A stretch of 64,000 bases of DNA from Flavobacterium ovatum. GTDB lineage: Bacteria > Bacteroidota > Bacteroidia > Flavobacteriales > Flavobacteriaceae. Where the stretch lies: NCBI RefSeq assembly GCF_040703125.1, contig NZ_CP160035.1:2569001-2633000 (forward strand). Reading direction: 5' to 3'. How positions within the stretch are numbered: position 1 is the first letter of the stretch; each line of letters begins with the position of its first letter. A program made the translations under genes and the position numbers. The notes beneath the pieces were generated by a model that had not been told where the DNA came from, did not search any database, and was given only the letters and a program-made list of their open reading frames with translations. Positions 16,556-25,312 of the stretch are shown here, piece after piece.

Positions 16556-16611
16556 ATATGTAAAAGCATATAAATAAGTTGTGAAGTTGGTTTTTATATC
16601 TAAAGGCATAT
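16556..16611. promoter_or_regulatory. HipB-type operators
   Basis: ATATG-TAAAAG-CATAT (16556-16571) and ATATC-TAAAGG-CATAT (16596-16611) are near-identical interrupted palindromes, centred 40 bp (about four helical turns) apart, 44 bp upstream of hipB. Spacing and symmetry suit cooperative dimer binding. Confidence 0.65.
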
Positions 16612-16816
16612 AGTTTTACTTTAGGTTTTATTTTGAATACCAGTTGACATATTGTGTTATTTAAGCCATTTATACCTAATAATGCCATATTGCAGGGATG
16701 GACTTTTTTATATGCTTAATTCTCCTAAAATTTGCCAAGAAATCAATCAAGAAATGTTGCAACAGAATGGTGATTGAACGAATGTGAAATTATTTCAAAC
16801 TTAAATTTTCAAAGTT

Positions 16817-17575
16817 ATGGCAAGGCAAAAAGGCATAATTAAATTGAAAGGTACTATCGGAGATATTACTTTTTACAAAACGAAAGATGGGCATTTAGCC
16901 CGTGAGAAAGGTGGTATTGATGCTGACAGAATTAAAAACGACCCTGCATTTCAAAGAACCCGTGAAAACGGTTCGGAGTTCGGGAGAGCTGGGAAGGCGG
17001 GAAAGGTTTTAAGAACGGGATTACGCGTCTTGCTTTTGAATTCGGCTGATAGTCGAATGGTGAGTCGTTTAACGCAATCTATGATTAAGGTGATTCAGGC
17101 TGATGCTATAAATGAACGTGGTTTAAGAAACGTTATTGATGGTGAAGCGGAATTGTTAGCAGGATTCGAATTCAATATTCGCGGAAAACTAGGCACTAGT
17201 TTGTATGCTCAGTATACTGGAGCTATTGACAGAGCATCAGGAGAATTGTCTGTGGATATTCCGTCATTTATTCCATCGAATATGATTGCGGCTCCTGGAG
17301 GAACTACGCACTTCAAAATTATTTCGGCTGGTGTTGAGGTGGATTTCGAAAATGAAACTTTCGTTGAGGAGCATTCAGAAACGGCAATTTTACCATGGAG
17401 TGCTGCAGCAACAGCTGTAATTAGCCAAGTAAACGCAGTTACTCCTAATAGTACTAAGCCTTTGTTTTTGGCTTTAGGTCTTGAGTTTTATCAAGAAGTA
17501 AACGGTAGCATGTATTCGTTGAAAAACGGTTCTTACAATCCGCTATCGCTTATTAAAGTTGATGGAGGTGTCTAA
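16817..17575 (+). CDS. Conserved hypothetical protein, first gene of a four-gene set
   Basis: 252 residues, no named domain that I can assign. The N-terminus IIKLKGTIGDITFYKTKDG followed by REKGGIDADRIKNDPAFQRT is a pattern I associate with uncharacterised Bacteroidota proteins. The C-terminal half is beta-rich (residues ~110-250). No signal peptide is present. It is followed by a DUF5675-like gene and two small membrane protein genes on the same strand, so it is probably expressed with them. A structural or surface-assembly role is possible. Confidence 0.65.
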   Translation: MARQKGIIKLKGTIGDITFYKTKDGHLAREKGGIDADRIKNDPAFQRTRENGSEFGRAGKAGKVLRTGLRVLLLNSADSRMVSRLTQSMIKVIQADAINERGLRNVIDGEAELLAGFEFNIRGKLGTSLYAQYTGAIDRASGELSVDIPSFIPSNMIAAPGGTTHFKIISAGVEVDFENETFVEEHSETAILPWSAAATAVISQVNAVTPNSTKPLFLALGLEFYQEVNGSMYSLKNGSYNPLSLIKVDGGV

Positions 17576-17586
17576 TGGACTTCGAC

Positions 17587-17602
17587 TCCCGAAGCTTCGG
17601 GA
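17587..17602. repeat. Short intergenic palindrome
   Basis: TCCCGAAGCTTCGGGA is a perfect 16-bp palindrome in the 51-base gap between two co-oriented genes. Confidence 0.5.
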
Positions 17603-17626
17603 CAGTCTGACAAAAAAGGTTAAAAA

Positions 17627-18037
17627 ATGATATTATTTTTAACTAGAACTTATTTCCCTGAAGGAACCAATGGAAAACTCCAATGTGACGGTAAATTGAT
17701 TAGTTATACTATCGAATTGCCCTGGAATAATAATGAAAGACGAGTTTCCTGCATTCCCGAAGGGAAATATTTTATAAGAAAGCGGTATAGTCAAAAATTC
17801 AAATGGCATTTGGAAGTCGTTGATGTTAAAAACAGAACTTATATATTGTTTCATCCTGCCAATAATGCACTATTGGAATTAAATGGTTGTATTGCTCCAG
17901 TAACTAAACTATCAGGTCCAGGTTTAGGATTGATGTCGAGAAAGGCATTTTTTGCCCTAAAAGAAATCGTTTATAAAGCTTTAGACCATAGTGAGAGTGT
18001 CGAATTGATTGTTGAATCTGTAAATACAGTATTATGA
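17627..18037 (+). CDS. DUF5675-like protein
   Basis: 136 residues. The family pattern is clear: SYTIELPWNNNERRVSCIPEG, YFIRKRYSQKF, YILFHPANNALLELNGCIAP and GPGLGLMSRKAF. The conserved ELPW, IPEGxY, HPxN and GCIAP motifs suggest a small enzymatic fold, possibly cell-wall directed, but no activity is established. It overlaps the next gene by 4 bases (ATGA), so the two are coupled. The pairing with small membrane proteins resembles a lysis or export cassette (inference). Confidence 0.7.
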   Translation: MILFLTRTYFPEGTNGKLQCDGKLISYTIELPWNNNERRVSCIPEGKYFIRKRYSQKFKWHLEVVDVKNRTYILFHPANNALLELNGCIAPVTKLSGPGLGLMSRKAFFALKEIVYKALDHSESVELIVESVNTVL

Positions 18038-18312
18038 ATGTAGTAGAAAGAGCAAAAGCTCCAACACCAAAGTTTTTTAAAGTTTTGCGAAGTATTGGAT
18101 TGGCTTTATTGGCCATCAGCGGAACAATTGTCGCTGTGCCAGTAGTATTACCAACGGTTTTGGTTAGTGCTGCAGGTTATTTGGTGGTTGCAGGTGGAGT
18201 AATTTCGGCGATTAGCCAAATTACGGTTGATCAAGAAGCTGAAATGGACGAAGCGATTTTAAAACAATTGCAAAAAGATAACGAAAACTTAGCTCGTGAT
18301 GGAATCGAATAA
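18034..18312 (+). CDS. Small two-segment membrane protein, holin-like
   Basis: 92 residues. Two hydrophobic helices (~18-40 and ~44-64, with GTIVAVPVVLPTVLV and AAGYLVVAGGVISAI) are followed by an acidic tail (DQEAEMDEAIL). Size and layout resemble holins or small pore formers. It overlaps both neighbours, so the four genes form one operon. Confidence 0.6.
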   Translation: MNVVERAKAPTPKFFKVLRSIGLALLAISGTIVAVPVVLPTVLVSAAGYLVVAGGVISAISQITVDQEAEMDEAILKQLQKDNENLARDGIE

Positions 18313-18478
18313 CAGCCTTCCGATTGGGACTGTTTCAGGGACTTTTTTGAGTATTGTGCCCAATATTTTATCTGAAGATATTTTAAAAACCATTATCTTA
18401 GCAGTCATAGGAGCAATCGTAAGTTTTATGGTTTCGCTCGTATTAAAAAGGATCATAAAATCCAAAAACAGATACTGA
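18299..18478 (+). CDS. Small single-span membrane protein
   Basis: 59 residues from the ATG at 18299, overlapping the previous gene by 14 bases. One membrane helix (~29-48) is followed by a basic tail (LKRIIKSKNRY). After the stop another frame stays open to the TGA at 18541-18543 (QILKQVQQNVSVLIGN), so a recent frameshift near the 3' end is possible. It is the last gene of the set, just before a terminator. Confidence 0.5.
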   Translation: MESNNSLPIGTVSGTFLSIVPNILSEDILKTIILAVIGAIVSFMVSLVLKRIIKSKNRY

Positions 18479-18534
18479 AACAAGTTCAGCAAAATGTTTC
18501 GGTTTTGATTGGTAACCTTTTCCGAAGCAATACT

Positions 18535-18563
18535 AAAGCCTGATCGTGAGATTAGGCTTTTTT
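18535..18563 (+). terminator. Terminator of the four-gene set
   Basis: AAAGCCTgATC and GATtAGGCTTT form a near-perfect stem followed by T residues. Confidence 0.75.
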
Positions 18564-18568
18564 GCTTT

Positions 18569-19027
18569 CTACCTCAACTGATTCTGAAGTAATGCCCATT
18601 TTAAATTTTCAATTTGTTCGATGGTTTTTGAATAATGGTGTTGCAGTTCGTCTAGTTTTCGGATGCGATTCACAAAATCTACATGTTTTTGATGTTTCTT
18701 AAAAGCTTTCAGGACCTCATCACGGAAATAGCTCTTAAAAGTTCCAATCCTAATAAACGGAATAACCGAACCTATTTGATATTGGTGCCAAAAGTTGGCT
18801 TTCCAAAGCGTGTATGCGATCCAATACAAACTTTCTGTTTCCTCTGCAGTTTTTACTGTGATCAAAAAGCAATTTGGACAACTTTCCTTTAATGGTTTAC
18901 CAGCATTTTTGCCTTTGCTTAAAATAAAGAAATGTGGTTGTGTCACTGTTCTTTGGGGTTGATGTGTCAGTACGTTGTGAGAAGTCATAATTCTGGATTT
19001 AAAATTATGCATTCGCTCGCTTTTCAA
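18569..19027 (-). CDS. DUF6943-like protein from a conjugative element
   Basis: 152 residues; the N-terminal start could be the ATG at 18988 instead. HFFILSKGKNAGKPL, ESCPNCFLI, LYWIAYTLWKA and IGSVIPFIRI match my recollection of a protein (DUF6943) carried next to mobilisation genes on Bacteroidota conjugative elements. The C-terminus is helical. It and the GC-rich stretch beside it look like a piece of a conjugative element kept in island 1. Confidence 0.6.
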   Translation of the reverse strand: MKSERMHNFKSRIMTSHNVLTHQPQRTVTQPHFFILSKGKNAGKPLKESCPNCFLITVKTAEETESLYWIAYTLWKANFWHQYQIGSVIPFIRIGTFKSYFRDEVLKAFKKHQKHVDFVNRIRKLDELQHHYSKTIEQIENLKWALLQNQLR

Positions 19028-20064
19028 GCTTCGCTATATTATTTTCAAAAGAAAAAAAGAAAAAAAAGAAAGTCGTCCTTACTGAGAAGGTTTCAAATGA
19101 AGTCAAGTTTTTTTGATAAAATACTACCTAAGTGTTTTTGTAGAGTCGGTACGTATTTTGAAGTCGGATGGTGAATCGGAGAAGTGAAGGTGGAGATTTT
19201 TTCAAAAACCCGTAGGGCTTGAACTTTACTATTTGAAATCGTAGCAGATCTTTACTTTCTTTTTATTTATTTTTTTTTCGGAGAAAAGAATGTTATGGTG
19301 GAGCAGTAATACTGGAATCGTTCTTATGAAAATGGCAATCAAACACCCCCAAGCACCGCAAGGAGCAAATAAAGTGGTGCCCGTTTTTCAGGGGCAAGGA
19401 ACTTTATTTGTGGATGAGGAGCGCAGTGGCGGGGTTGCGGCAATCGAACAGCCACCATAGACGCGAGAGTTGAGCGGAGGAACGGAGCGAAACGTAGCGG
19501 CTATGAGCGTGTAACGGCGTGGAAACAATAAAACACTCCCGCCTTTTTTGGCGGGTAGCCTTGATTTAGGGCATAGCGACCGAATGAGATTTGATTAGAG
19601 AATAGCTGTTGTACTAAAACGATTGCTTATTCAAAGTTGAAATGAGGTAAGTGGAGCCAACCCCGATGGCTGTGCGAAGGAGCAACCGCTGAAAAAACAG
19701 AGGGCGGCAGACATAATACTGCTGGAATGTAGTGGAACGTAGCCTGCGGAGTGTAACGGAATGAAGCGGTATTGTGGATGCATAAGCCCGACCGAACGCA
19801 GGAAGTGACCGTGTGAAGATGAGGAACAAGCAGTGCAATAAAACAGCTGCTTATTTTCATTAGAACCTTACTATTATTTTAATGGACAAATGTAATTCGC
19901 AAGGGCTCATTTCAAGCTGCTGTTTTATTGTGGCTGCGCCGTGTCTGTGGAATGGAGGTAAACCCTAGTAAAGTCGTCATGTAGACCCTGAAACGAGTTC
20001 AGGGTTGACCGACTGGAACAGCCGAACGGAACAAAGGGAACGACCGTAGAGAGACCGCTTGTTT
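19028..20064. other. GC-rich non-coding stretch of conjugative-element type
   Basis: About 1 kb with no credible gene. Base composition is clearly more GC-rich than its surroundings from ~19.33 kb on. It holds hairpins such as CCCGCC-T6-GGCGGG (19538-19555) and CCCTGAA-acgag-TTCAGGG (19986-20004), and repeated GGAACGGAGCGAAACG-like words. Short minus-strand frames here have unprotein-like composition. It may hold a structured RNA or a transfer-related site; nothing proves which. The IS66 left end cuts it at 20065. Confidence 0.55.
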
Positions 20065-20135
20065 GTATCCGCCCGACGAACCACATATTTTTTAGATTAA
20101 CCTAAGGTATTAGTTTTGTTCTAAACAATTTAGAC

Positions 20136-20417
20136 ATGGACAAAAATGAATTTATGTTATCCCAAGTAGAATCTTGGAAACAAAGTGGACTTTCACAACA
20201 AGGGTATTGCGATCAAGCAGGTATTAAATTAGGAACCTTCAGCTATTGGATACGAAAAAGCAAAAATGAAGAAGCACAAAGCGGAGGTTTTATTGCACTG
20301 AAAAAACCAGTTTTAGCTTTAGAAAACAAATACGAAATCGTTTACCCTAATGGAGTTGTGCTGCGAGTGGATACGGATAATTTAAGTGAACTTTCGGCTT
20401 TAGTAAACCTATATTAG
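20136..20417 (+). CDS. tnpA: IS66 TnpA-like protein
   Basis: 93 residues. SWKQSGLSQQGYCDQAGIKLGTFSYW is the helix-turn-helix (split here across helices at ~13-38). It overlaps the next gene by one base. It helps IS66 transposition, probably by DNA binding. Confidence 0.88.
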   Translation: MDKNEFMLSQVESWKQSGLSQQGYCDQAGIKLGTFSYWIRKSKNEEAQSGGFIALKKPVLALENKYEIVYPNGVVLRVDTDNLSELSALVNLY

Positions 20418-20755
20418 TGTTTAGCCTTAGTAGTTCACATACCTTTTTGCTCTACCCCAAAGTTTGCGATATGCGCAAAAGCTTTAATGGTTTGTGTGGT
20501 CTTGTTACCAATGAATTAGGACGCGTAGCACACAGTGGAGAAGTATTCATTTTTATCAATCGCAATAATAATCAGATGAAACTTTTGCACTGGGAATCTG
20601 GTGGTTTTGTTCTTTATCACAAGCGCTTAGAGCAAGGGACTTTTGCTGGTTCAACCGGTACTAAATTGCAAATTAATTGGAGTGATTTGGTGTTGATGAT
20701 CGAAGGAATTCAAATCATAAAAAGCAATAAAAAAAGGAGATTTTCTTTGGAATAA
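20417..20755 (+). CDS. tnpB: IS66 Orf2 (TnpB-like) protein
   Basis: 112 residues. YPKVCDMRKSFNGLCGLV and VFIFINRNNNQMKLLHWE are the hallmark motifs of the IS66 Orf2 family. It is needed for transposition; its biochemical role is unclear. Confidence 0.93.
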   Translation: MFSLSSSHTFLLYPKVCDMRKSFNGLCGLVTNELGRVAHSGEVFIFINRNNNQMKLLHWESGGFVLYHKRLEQGTFAGSTGTKLQINWSDLVLMIEGIQIIKSNKKRRFSLE

Positions 20756-20804
20756 AACAGCCCTAAGCCTTGGTAAATATAGGATTTTGACGTATATTTA
20801 GCCT

Positions 20805-22460
20805 ATGGAAATAGACCTAGATAACGTATCAAAACAGGAACTTTTTGAGCTTTTAACTAAAGCTCAAAAAAACATGTTTGTGCTGGATAAAACTATTTTT
20901 GAACAAAGTGAAACTATTTCTGTTCAAGGTAAAACTATCTCCAAACAAGATAAAAAACTTGTTAAGCTTGAAAAAAAGGAAGTCGTGTTAGAAGGTAAAG
21001 CTTCTAAATTAGAAGGTAAAGCTTTTAAATTAGAAGAACGAGTTGAAGAACTTCAACGTTTAGTAGAATTACTGCGCCGTATGCAGTTTGGTCAAAAACG
21101 AGAGCGTTTTGAAGATCCTTCTCAAACTACTTTACCTTTAGATCTAGAACAAGAGCTCCTGCAAGAACAAGAAGAAGTTATCAAAGAAGAAATCACTTAT
21201 TCTCGTTCTAAAAAGAAACATCCTGGCAGGGCTAAACTTCCGGATCATTTACCAGTTGAAGAAATCGAGATTTACCCTGAAGGAGATTTATCTGATCAGG
21301 TTTGTATTGGCAAAGAAACTACAGATGTGCTTGATTATGTTCCGGGACACTTTAAAATCAAAAGATATATCCGATACAAATACGCGACTAAGGATAAAGA
21401 CAATACTAAGATATCCATCGGGGATTTACCCGAAAGAATCATAGATAAAGGAATACCCTCAGAAGGACTACTAGCCACTATCTTAGTAGATAAATATGTG
21501 GATCACCTTCCGCTATATCGTCAAAAGCAACGGTTCTCTAGAGAAGATATCGATATTGCTTCTTCTACAATAGATGGTTGGGCGGCTCAGAGCATGGATG
21601 CTTTAAAACCCTTGTATGAGAAGCTGGTTATGGATATCAAAAATGAAGGTTACCTTCAAGTTGATGAAACCACCATCAAGGTTTTAGACGACAAGAAAAA
21701 AGACAAAACGCATCTCGGTTATTATTGGGTGTATCATGCCCCAATATCAAAACTTGTAATGTTCAATTACAGCCCTACTCGTGCAAGTAGCGCTGCACTA
21801 CCTATTTTGCAAAACTTTAAAGGTTACTTGCAAACAGACGGATATGCAGGCTACAAAGCTTATGGAAAAAAATCAGATATTACTCATCTGGGCTGTTGGG
21901 CACACGCTAGGCGAGAATTTGAAAGAGCATTAGATAATGACAAGCAAAAAGCACAACATGTTTTAGTTGAAATACAAAAGCTATATGCGGTGGAGCGCAA
22001 AACAAAAGAACAAAACCTTAGACCTGAGCAAATCAAAGAGCTGAGGCTTCAGGAAAGCTTACCTATTATAAACGAACTAGGTAAATGGATGTTTTTGCAA
22101 ATCAAACTAACCCTACCAAAAAGTCAGATTGGCAAAGCTCTTGCATACTCTCAAACAAGATGGGATAATTTATCGGCATACCTATTAGATGGCAACTTGC
22201 AAATAGATAATAATCTGGTGGAAAATGCAATCAGACCAGTAGCCATAGGTAGAAAGAATTATCTTTTTGCCGGATCGCACGATGCTGCTCAAAGAGCGGC
22301 TATGGCCTATACCTTTTTTACTAACTGCAAAAAACATAACGTAAATCCTTTTGAGTGGCTAAAATATACCCTTGAGAATATCCAATCTATAAACCACAAG
22401 AATATTAAAGACTTGTATCCCCACAATTACAAGCAACTAGCGGAATCTACACCATTGTAA
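20805..22460 (+). CDS. tnpC: IS66 family transposase (DDE)
   Basis: 551 residues. A heptad-rich N-terminal coiled coil (~10-95) is followed by a zinc-binding-like segment, the catalytic core with LQVDETTIKV (first Asp), LQTDGYAGYK (second Asp) and NNLVENAIRPVAIGRKN (Glu), and the IS66 C-terminal domain (AYTFFTNCKKHNVNPFEWL). Full length and apparently active. Confidence 0.95.
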   Translation: MEIDLDNVSKQELFELLTKAQKNMFVLDKTIFEQSETISVQGKTISKQDKKLVKLEKKEVVLEGKASKLEGKAFKLEERVEELQRLVELLRRMQFGQKRERFEDPSQTTLPLDLEQELLQEQEEVIKEEITYSRSKKKHPGRAKLPDHLPVEEIEIYPEGDLSDQVCIGKETTDVLDYVPGHFKIKRYIRYKYATKDKDNTKISIGDLPERIIDKGIPSEGLLATILVDKYVDHLPLYRQKQRFSREDIDIASSTIDGWAAQSMDALKPLYEKLVMDIKNEGYLQVDETTIKVLDDKKKDKTHLGYYWVYHAPISKLVMFNYSPTRASSAALPILQNFKGYLQTDGYAGYKAYGKKSDITHLGCWAHARREFERALDNDKQKAQHVLVEIQKLYAVERKTKEQNLRPEQIKELRLQESLPIINELGKWMFLQIKLTLPKSQIGKALAYSQTRWDNLSAYLLDGNLQIDNNLVENAIRPVAIGRKNYLFAGSHDAAQRAAMAYTFFTNCKKHNVNPFEWLKYTLENIQSINHKNIKDLYPHNYKQLAESTPL

Positions 22461-22521
22461 CATTACGCTCCTATGAATAATCGCATCGTATAAAACAACA
22501 TGTAGTTGCTCGGGTGGATAC

Positions 22522-22709
22522 CTTGCTTCTTCATTTGTACCCTTGACTTTAGAGCCTTCTCCTGACCATCTCTCTGGATTTATATACTTGTTTGTACTAA
22601 ACTCAAATCTTTTGGCTTGGATTGTTACTCTTGTGTAAATAGGACAGATGCCATCGTTGTTGATTTTTGATCTCTTTATGTAAAAGAGAACGGATACAGT
22701 TGTGTTCAT
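22522..22709 (-). pseudogene. Tyrosine integrase, N-terminal fragment cut by IS66
   Basis: About 62 codons remain: VSVLFYIKRSKINNDGICPI, YTRVTIQAKRFEFSTNKYI and NPERWSG form the arm-type DNA-binding domain of Bacteroidota tyrosine recombinases. The catalytic domain is absent. The frame runs into the IS66 right end. Arm-type repeats 115-160 bases upstream belong to it. It was the integrase of island 1, which is now immobile by itself. Confidence 0.85.
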
Positions 22710-22822
22710 AAGTGGTAACCTTTTAGTTATTATTAAATTTAAATTTTCTAATAATTACAGTCAAGATGTACATATTATGAATATGCTATTGAACAGCTTG
22801 CTGTACTGGTGGTTTTCTGTGA

Positions 22823-22870
22823 GAGGTGTCACTTAAATTATTATAATTTAGTGACACCTCGAAAGACACC
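22823..22870. repeat. Integrase arm-type repeats, right end of island 1
   Basis: GAGGTGTCACT and AGTGACACCTC form an inverted pair across an AT-rich spacer, followed by GACACC. The segment 22851-22870 repeats 14530-14549 directly. Confidence 0.65.
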
Positions 22871-22917
22871 ATAACTTTGAGATTAATTGAATAATTTGAT
22901 TATCCTAGAAACGAAAA

Positions 22918-22949
22918 AACCCACTAAATCGTTGAATTTAGTGGGTTTT
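22918..22949 (-). terminator. Terminator hairpin adjoining att site 2
   Basis: AACCCACTAAAT and ATTTAGTGGGTT form a perfect 12-bp stem with T runs on both sides. It lies 21 bases left of the tRNA-like core, so on the minus strand it follows the tRNA 3' end. Confidence 0.8.
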
Positions 22950-22969
22950 GTAACCATTTGCTTTTCAGC

Positions 22970-22984
22970 TGGCGGAGAAAGAGG
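22970..22984 (-). other. Putative attachment site 2 (tRNA 3'-end-like core)
   Basis: TGGCGGAGAAAGAGG is the complement of CCTCTTTCTCCGCCA, a tRNA acceptor 3' strand with encoded CCA. It marks the junction of islands 1 and 2. The sequence to its right is not tRNA. Confidence 0.65.
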
Positions 22985-23042
22985 TTCTCCTCTAATCCAC
23001 GTCAAGCCAATATATTCAATGCTTTACAAAAATATATTTTAC

Positions 23043-23062
23043 AGGGTACCAACTAGGGTACC
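23043..23062 (+). repeat. Integrase arm-type repeat, left end of island 2
   Basis: AGGGTACCAACTAGGGTACC holds two GGGTACC words 12 bases apart. The same block recurs in the same orientation at 53497-53515, just inside the right end of island 2. Confidence 0.65.
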
Positions 23063-23176
23063 AAGAACTAACAGAAGTACTTTTCTGAGACAAAGATAAT
23101 TAAGTTGCTGATATTTTTAGTTGGTTTTACGAATTTATATGTTTACTAAAATCAATAACTAATTAATGTTCTGTTG

Positions 23177-23809
23177 CTACTTTTTCATTTGACCAATTTT
23201 CGGCACTATTGTTATTAAAAATCGTTGATTCGCTGTTTTAATATCGGGTTTGGTTCTTGGAATACCTTTTTCTCCACTACCTGCAATTATTATTTCACAG
23301 TTTTGTAGTTTATCAAGTCCAATATTATTTAATTTCCAAAGCCATGTAAGTGACTGTGCTCTGTGAAAACTTAAATCTTCATTACCTTTCCAACCATCCT
23401 TTGATGCTTGTCCCTCAACAACTATTAAATACTTTATATTGTCTTCTACAGGATATTTTAAGATTAGCTCTTTGATTACCTTTCCTGCTTTAATTAAATC
23501 AACTCTTTTATCGGGGTATATTTGTGAAATATTATAACTCCCACTCGGAAATAAAAAGTGCATATTTAAGATATGCTTTTTATTTACTTTGTCATATTTA
23601 AAATAAGTCGTGTCAATATTGTTTATTGTCTTTTCGATTTCTTTTATTCTGTCAAGTTCACGTCCTTTTTCTCCAAGGTCACTAATAAGTTTGTTTTGCA
23701 TTGTATAAACTAAAACAAATAAAACTAACATTACAAAGAACAGACTAGTCATTAAATCTGAATAACTTAACCAAAAGAAGTCTCTCTTTTTTTCATTTGA
23801 TTTTGCCAT
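23177..23809 (-). CDS. ZorB-like motor stator protein (MotB/OmpA-type)
   Basis: 210 residues. The N-terminus WLSYSDLMTSLFFVMLVLFV (13-32) is the ZorB/MotB-type membrane helix with the ion-path Asp at 18. An OmpA-like peptidoglycan-binding domain follows (~70-205): FPSGSYNI, LIVVEGQAS, LSFHRAQSLTWLW and ANQRFLITIVP. In Zorya systems, ZorA5-ZorB2 forms a proton-driven membrane motor that senses phage and drives a cytoplasmic effector. It is the last gene of a four-gene operon, one base after the ZorA-like stop. No known Zorya effector (ZorC, D, E, F or G type) is recognisable nearby. Confidence 0.87.
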   Translation of the reverse strand: MAKSNEKKRDFFWLSYSDLMTSLFFVMLVLFVLVYTMQNKLISDLGEKGRELDRIKEIEKTINNIDTTYFKYDKVNKKHILNMHFLFPSGSYNISQIYPDKRVDLIKAGKVIKELILKYPVEDNIKYLIVVEGQASKDGWKGNEDLSFHRAQSLTWLWKLNNIGLDKLQNCEIIIAGSGEKGIPRTKPDIKTANQRFLITIVPKIGQMKK

Positions 23810-23810
23810 T

Positions 23811-25301
23811 TTATTTATCTGTTGGTATTTCTATTTTACTCATTGTAATTTTTAAATCTTTGATAGCATCGATTAAAGCTCTATTGGTCTCAATAGATTG
23901 TTTTTGAGAACCCTTGAAGTCATTACGCATATCAACAATTTCATTTTTTAAAATATTAAACTCATCTTTTTGAATTGAAGAGTTTTCGACAAATATCTTG
24001 ATTGCATTTTGTATTTCATTAATTCCAGTAAAAAAGTTGTTGTTGCTTCCTATGAATGTTTGAATTTGTTCTGTTGAAGTTTTAAAATAATTATTAAGTT
24101 CTTTGTAAACTTCTTTAACATCTTGGTTTAATTCATCTACTTGAGTTCGCCATATCTTACGATGGTCATTAATTGTTGGAAAGTGTTTTTCTAAAGAGTC
24201 TTTAAATTGTTTTTGAAGTTCTATTGTAGCTACTGAATTATTACTAATTGCTTTTAAATTGGCATTGAAGTCTTTAAATTGTTTAATAATTGTATTCATT
24301 TCATAAGCTACTTTTTCCGTTTTGTCAACGTAATTGTTTAAGCCTTTTTGATAGGTCTGAAATTTTTCTAAGTGTCCTGACGATTCATTTAAGTCTGTAA
24401 AAACCTCTGCAATTTTAGTAGATGTTCGTACGATGTTGAGTTTGTTTATTTCCTCTAAAACAGTTTGCTGTTTTCTTAAATTGTCATTCAGTAATGTTCC
24501 AGAATCTTTATAATCATCCATGTTTTCACCAAACTTTATAATAAAGTGATTTAAAACATCTTTAAAACTCCCGAGTGATTTTGAAACACCTATATTTAGA
24601 AAAGGTAATAATTCTCTTTGAAGAAAATCGTAATAATGATTTTTGTCTGTATCATTTTTATATGATGCAGGCTTATATATCAAAGCTGTACTAATAACAG
24701 TAAATGCTAAACCTATCAAACTTGCTACCATTGCAGCAGTAACACCATGTATCAATTGAGCTATACTATCTGATGAAATCACTGTTGTTGTGTCGGCTGT
24801 TGTTGTTGAAAAATCAATACCCGCTAAGCCAATTATAATACCTATAAATGTTCCTGCTAAGCCAATGTAAAGAGGAACATTTATCAAATTACCAATCTCA
24901 TTATCAACTTTCTCTAAATGTCTTTCACAAGTGTCTTTCAAAATTCCAAAATCTGCTGAAGCTCCTTTGTTTTTACACAAATATGCATTTGTTGACCTGA
25001 TTACTTCTGCAAAATGTAAATGTTTTTCTTTTGTAGTATTTTGAATTACAAGTAATTCAATTTGTTCAGAATCTTTCGTTTCATCAATTAATTGTACTTC
25101 ATCTGACAGAGACTCTAAATATAAATCGAATATTTCAGGGTCAATCAGAATGGCTTTTGAAATTAAAAATTTTTTAATTTCAATTTCCTTGAACGAACTT
25201 GGGAAAAATCGTTCGTAAGAAATTATTTTCTTATATACGTTGGCAAATACAAATATTTGTAAGCCAACCAATGCTATTATAAATAGGATTTCAAATGCCA
25301 T
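23811..25301 (-). CDS. ZorA-like motor stator protein (MotA/TolQ/ExbB-type)
   Basis: 496 residues. Membrane helices lie at ~2-21, ~142-161 (VPLYIGLAGTFIGIIIGLAG) and ~183-208 (LIHGVTAAMVASLIGLAFTV), the last two being the conserved MotA/TolQ/ExbB pair. Residues ~220-496 form a long helical tail with heptad character, as in ZorA, where the tail projects into the cytoplasm and passes the signal to effectors. It is 11 bases after the NADAR/DUF6939-like gene and one base before the ZorB-like gene. Confidence 0.87.
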   Translation of the reverse strand: MAFEILFIIALVGLQIFVFANVYKKIISYERFFPSSFKEIEIKKFLISKAILIDPEIFDLYLESLSDEVQLIDETKDSEQIELLVIQNTTKEKHLHFAEVIRSTNAYLCKNKGASADFGILKDTCERHLEKVDNEIGNLINVPLYIGLAGTFIGIIIGLAGIDFSTTTADTTTVISSDSIAQLIHGVTAAMVASLIGLAFTVISTALIYKPASYKNDTDKNHYYDFLQRELLPFLNIGVSKSLGSFKDVLNHFIIKFGENMDDYKDSGTLLNDNLRKQQTVLEEINKLNIVRTSTKIAEVFTDLNESSGHLEKFQTYQKGLNNYVDKTEKVAYEMNTIIKQFKDFNANLKAISNNSVATIELQKQFKDSLEKHFPTINDHRKIWRTQVDELNQDVKEVYKELNNYFKTSTEQIQTFIGSNNNFFTGINEIQNAIKIFVENSSIQKDEFNILKNEIVDMRNDFKGSQKQSIETNRALIDAIKDLKITMSKIEIPTDK

Positions 25302-25312
25302 AATTGATATTT

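Larger units (their letters stand above)
20065..22521 (+). mobile_element. IS66-family element, copy 1
   Basis: 2457 bp. Inverted ends are GTATCCGCCCGACGAACCAC and, read inward from the right, GTATCCACCCGAGCAACTAC. It encodes the three usual proteins. The 8-base flanks differ (GCTTGTTT left, CTTGCTTC right), so no target duplication remains. Flanking DNA has probably been lost on one side, including most of the integrase gene at 22522. The three proteins and the length are identical to the inverted copy at 29996. Confidence 0.93.

Noticed and set aside
19614..19860. Two overlapping minus-strand frames of 74 and 77 codons
   Set aside because: Both lie in the GC-rich structured stretch, overlap each other in different frames and have odd composition with no recognisable motif.
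22887..23099. 70-codon plus-strand frame across att site 2
   Set aside because: It is made of a terminator, the tRNA-like core and arm repeats rather than coding sequence.
23177..25301. Flagellar MotA/MotB or TolQ/TolR-type housekeeping pair
   Set aside because: The proteins have a long ZorA-type tail and a ZorB-type start, and they share an operon with an ADP-ribosyltransferase gene inside a mobile island, with no flagellar or Tol genes nearby.
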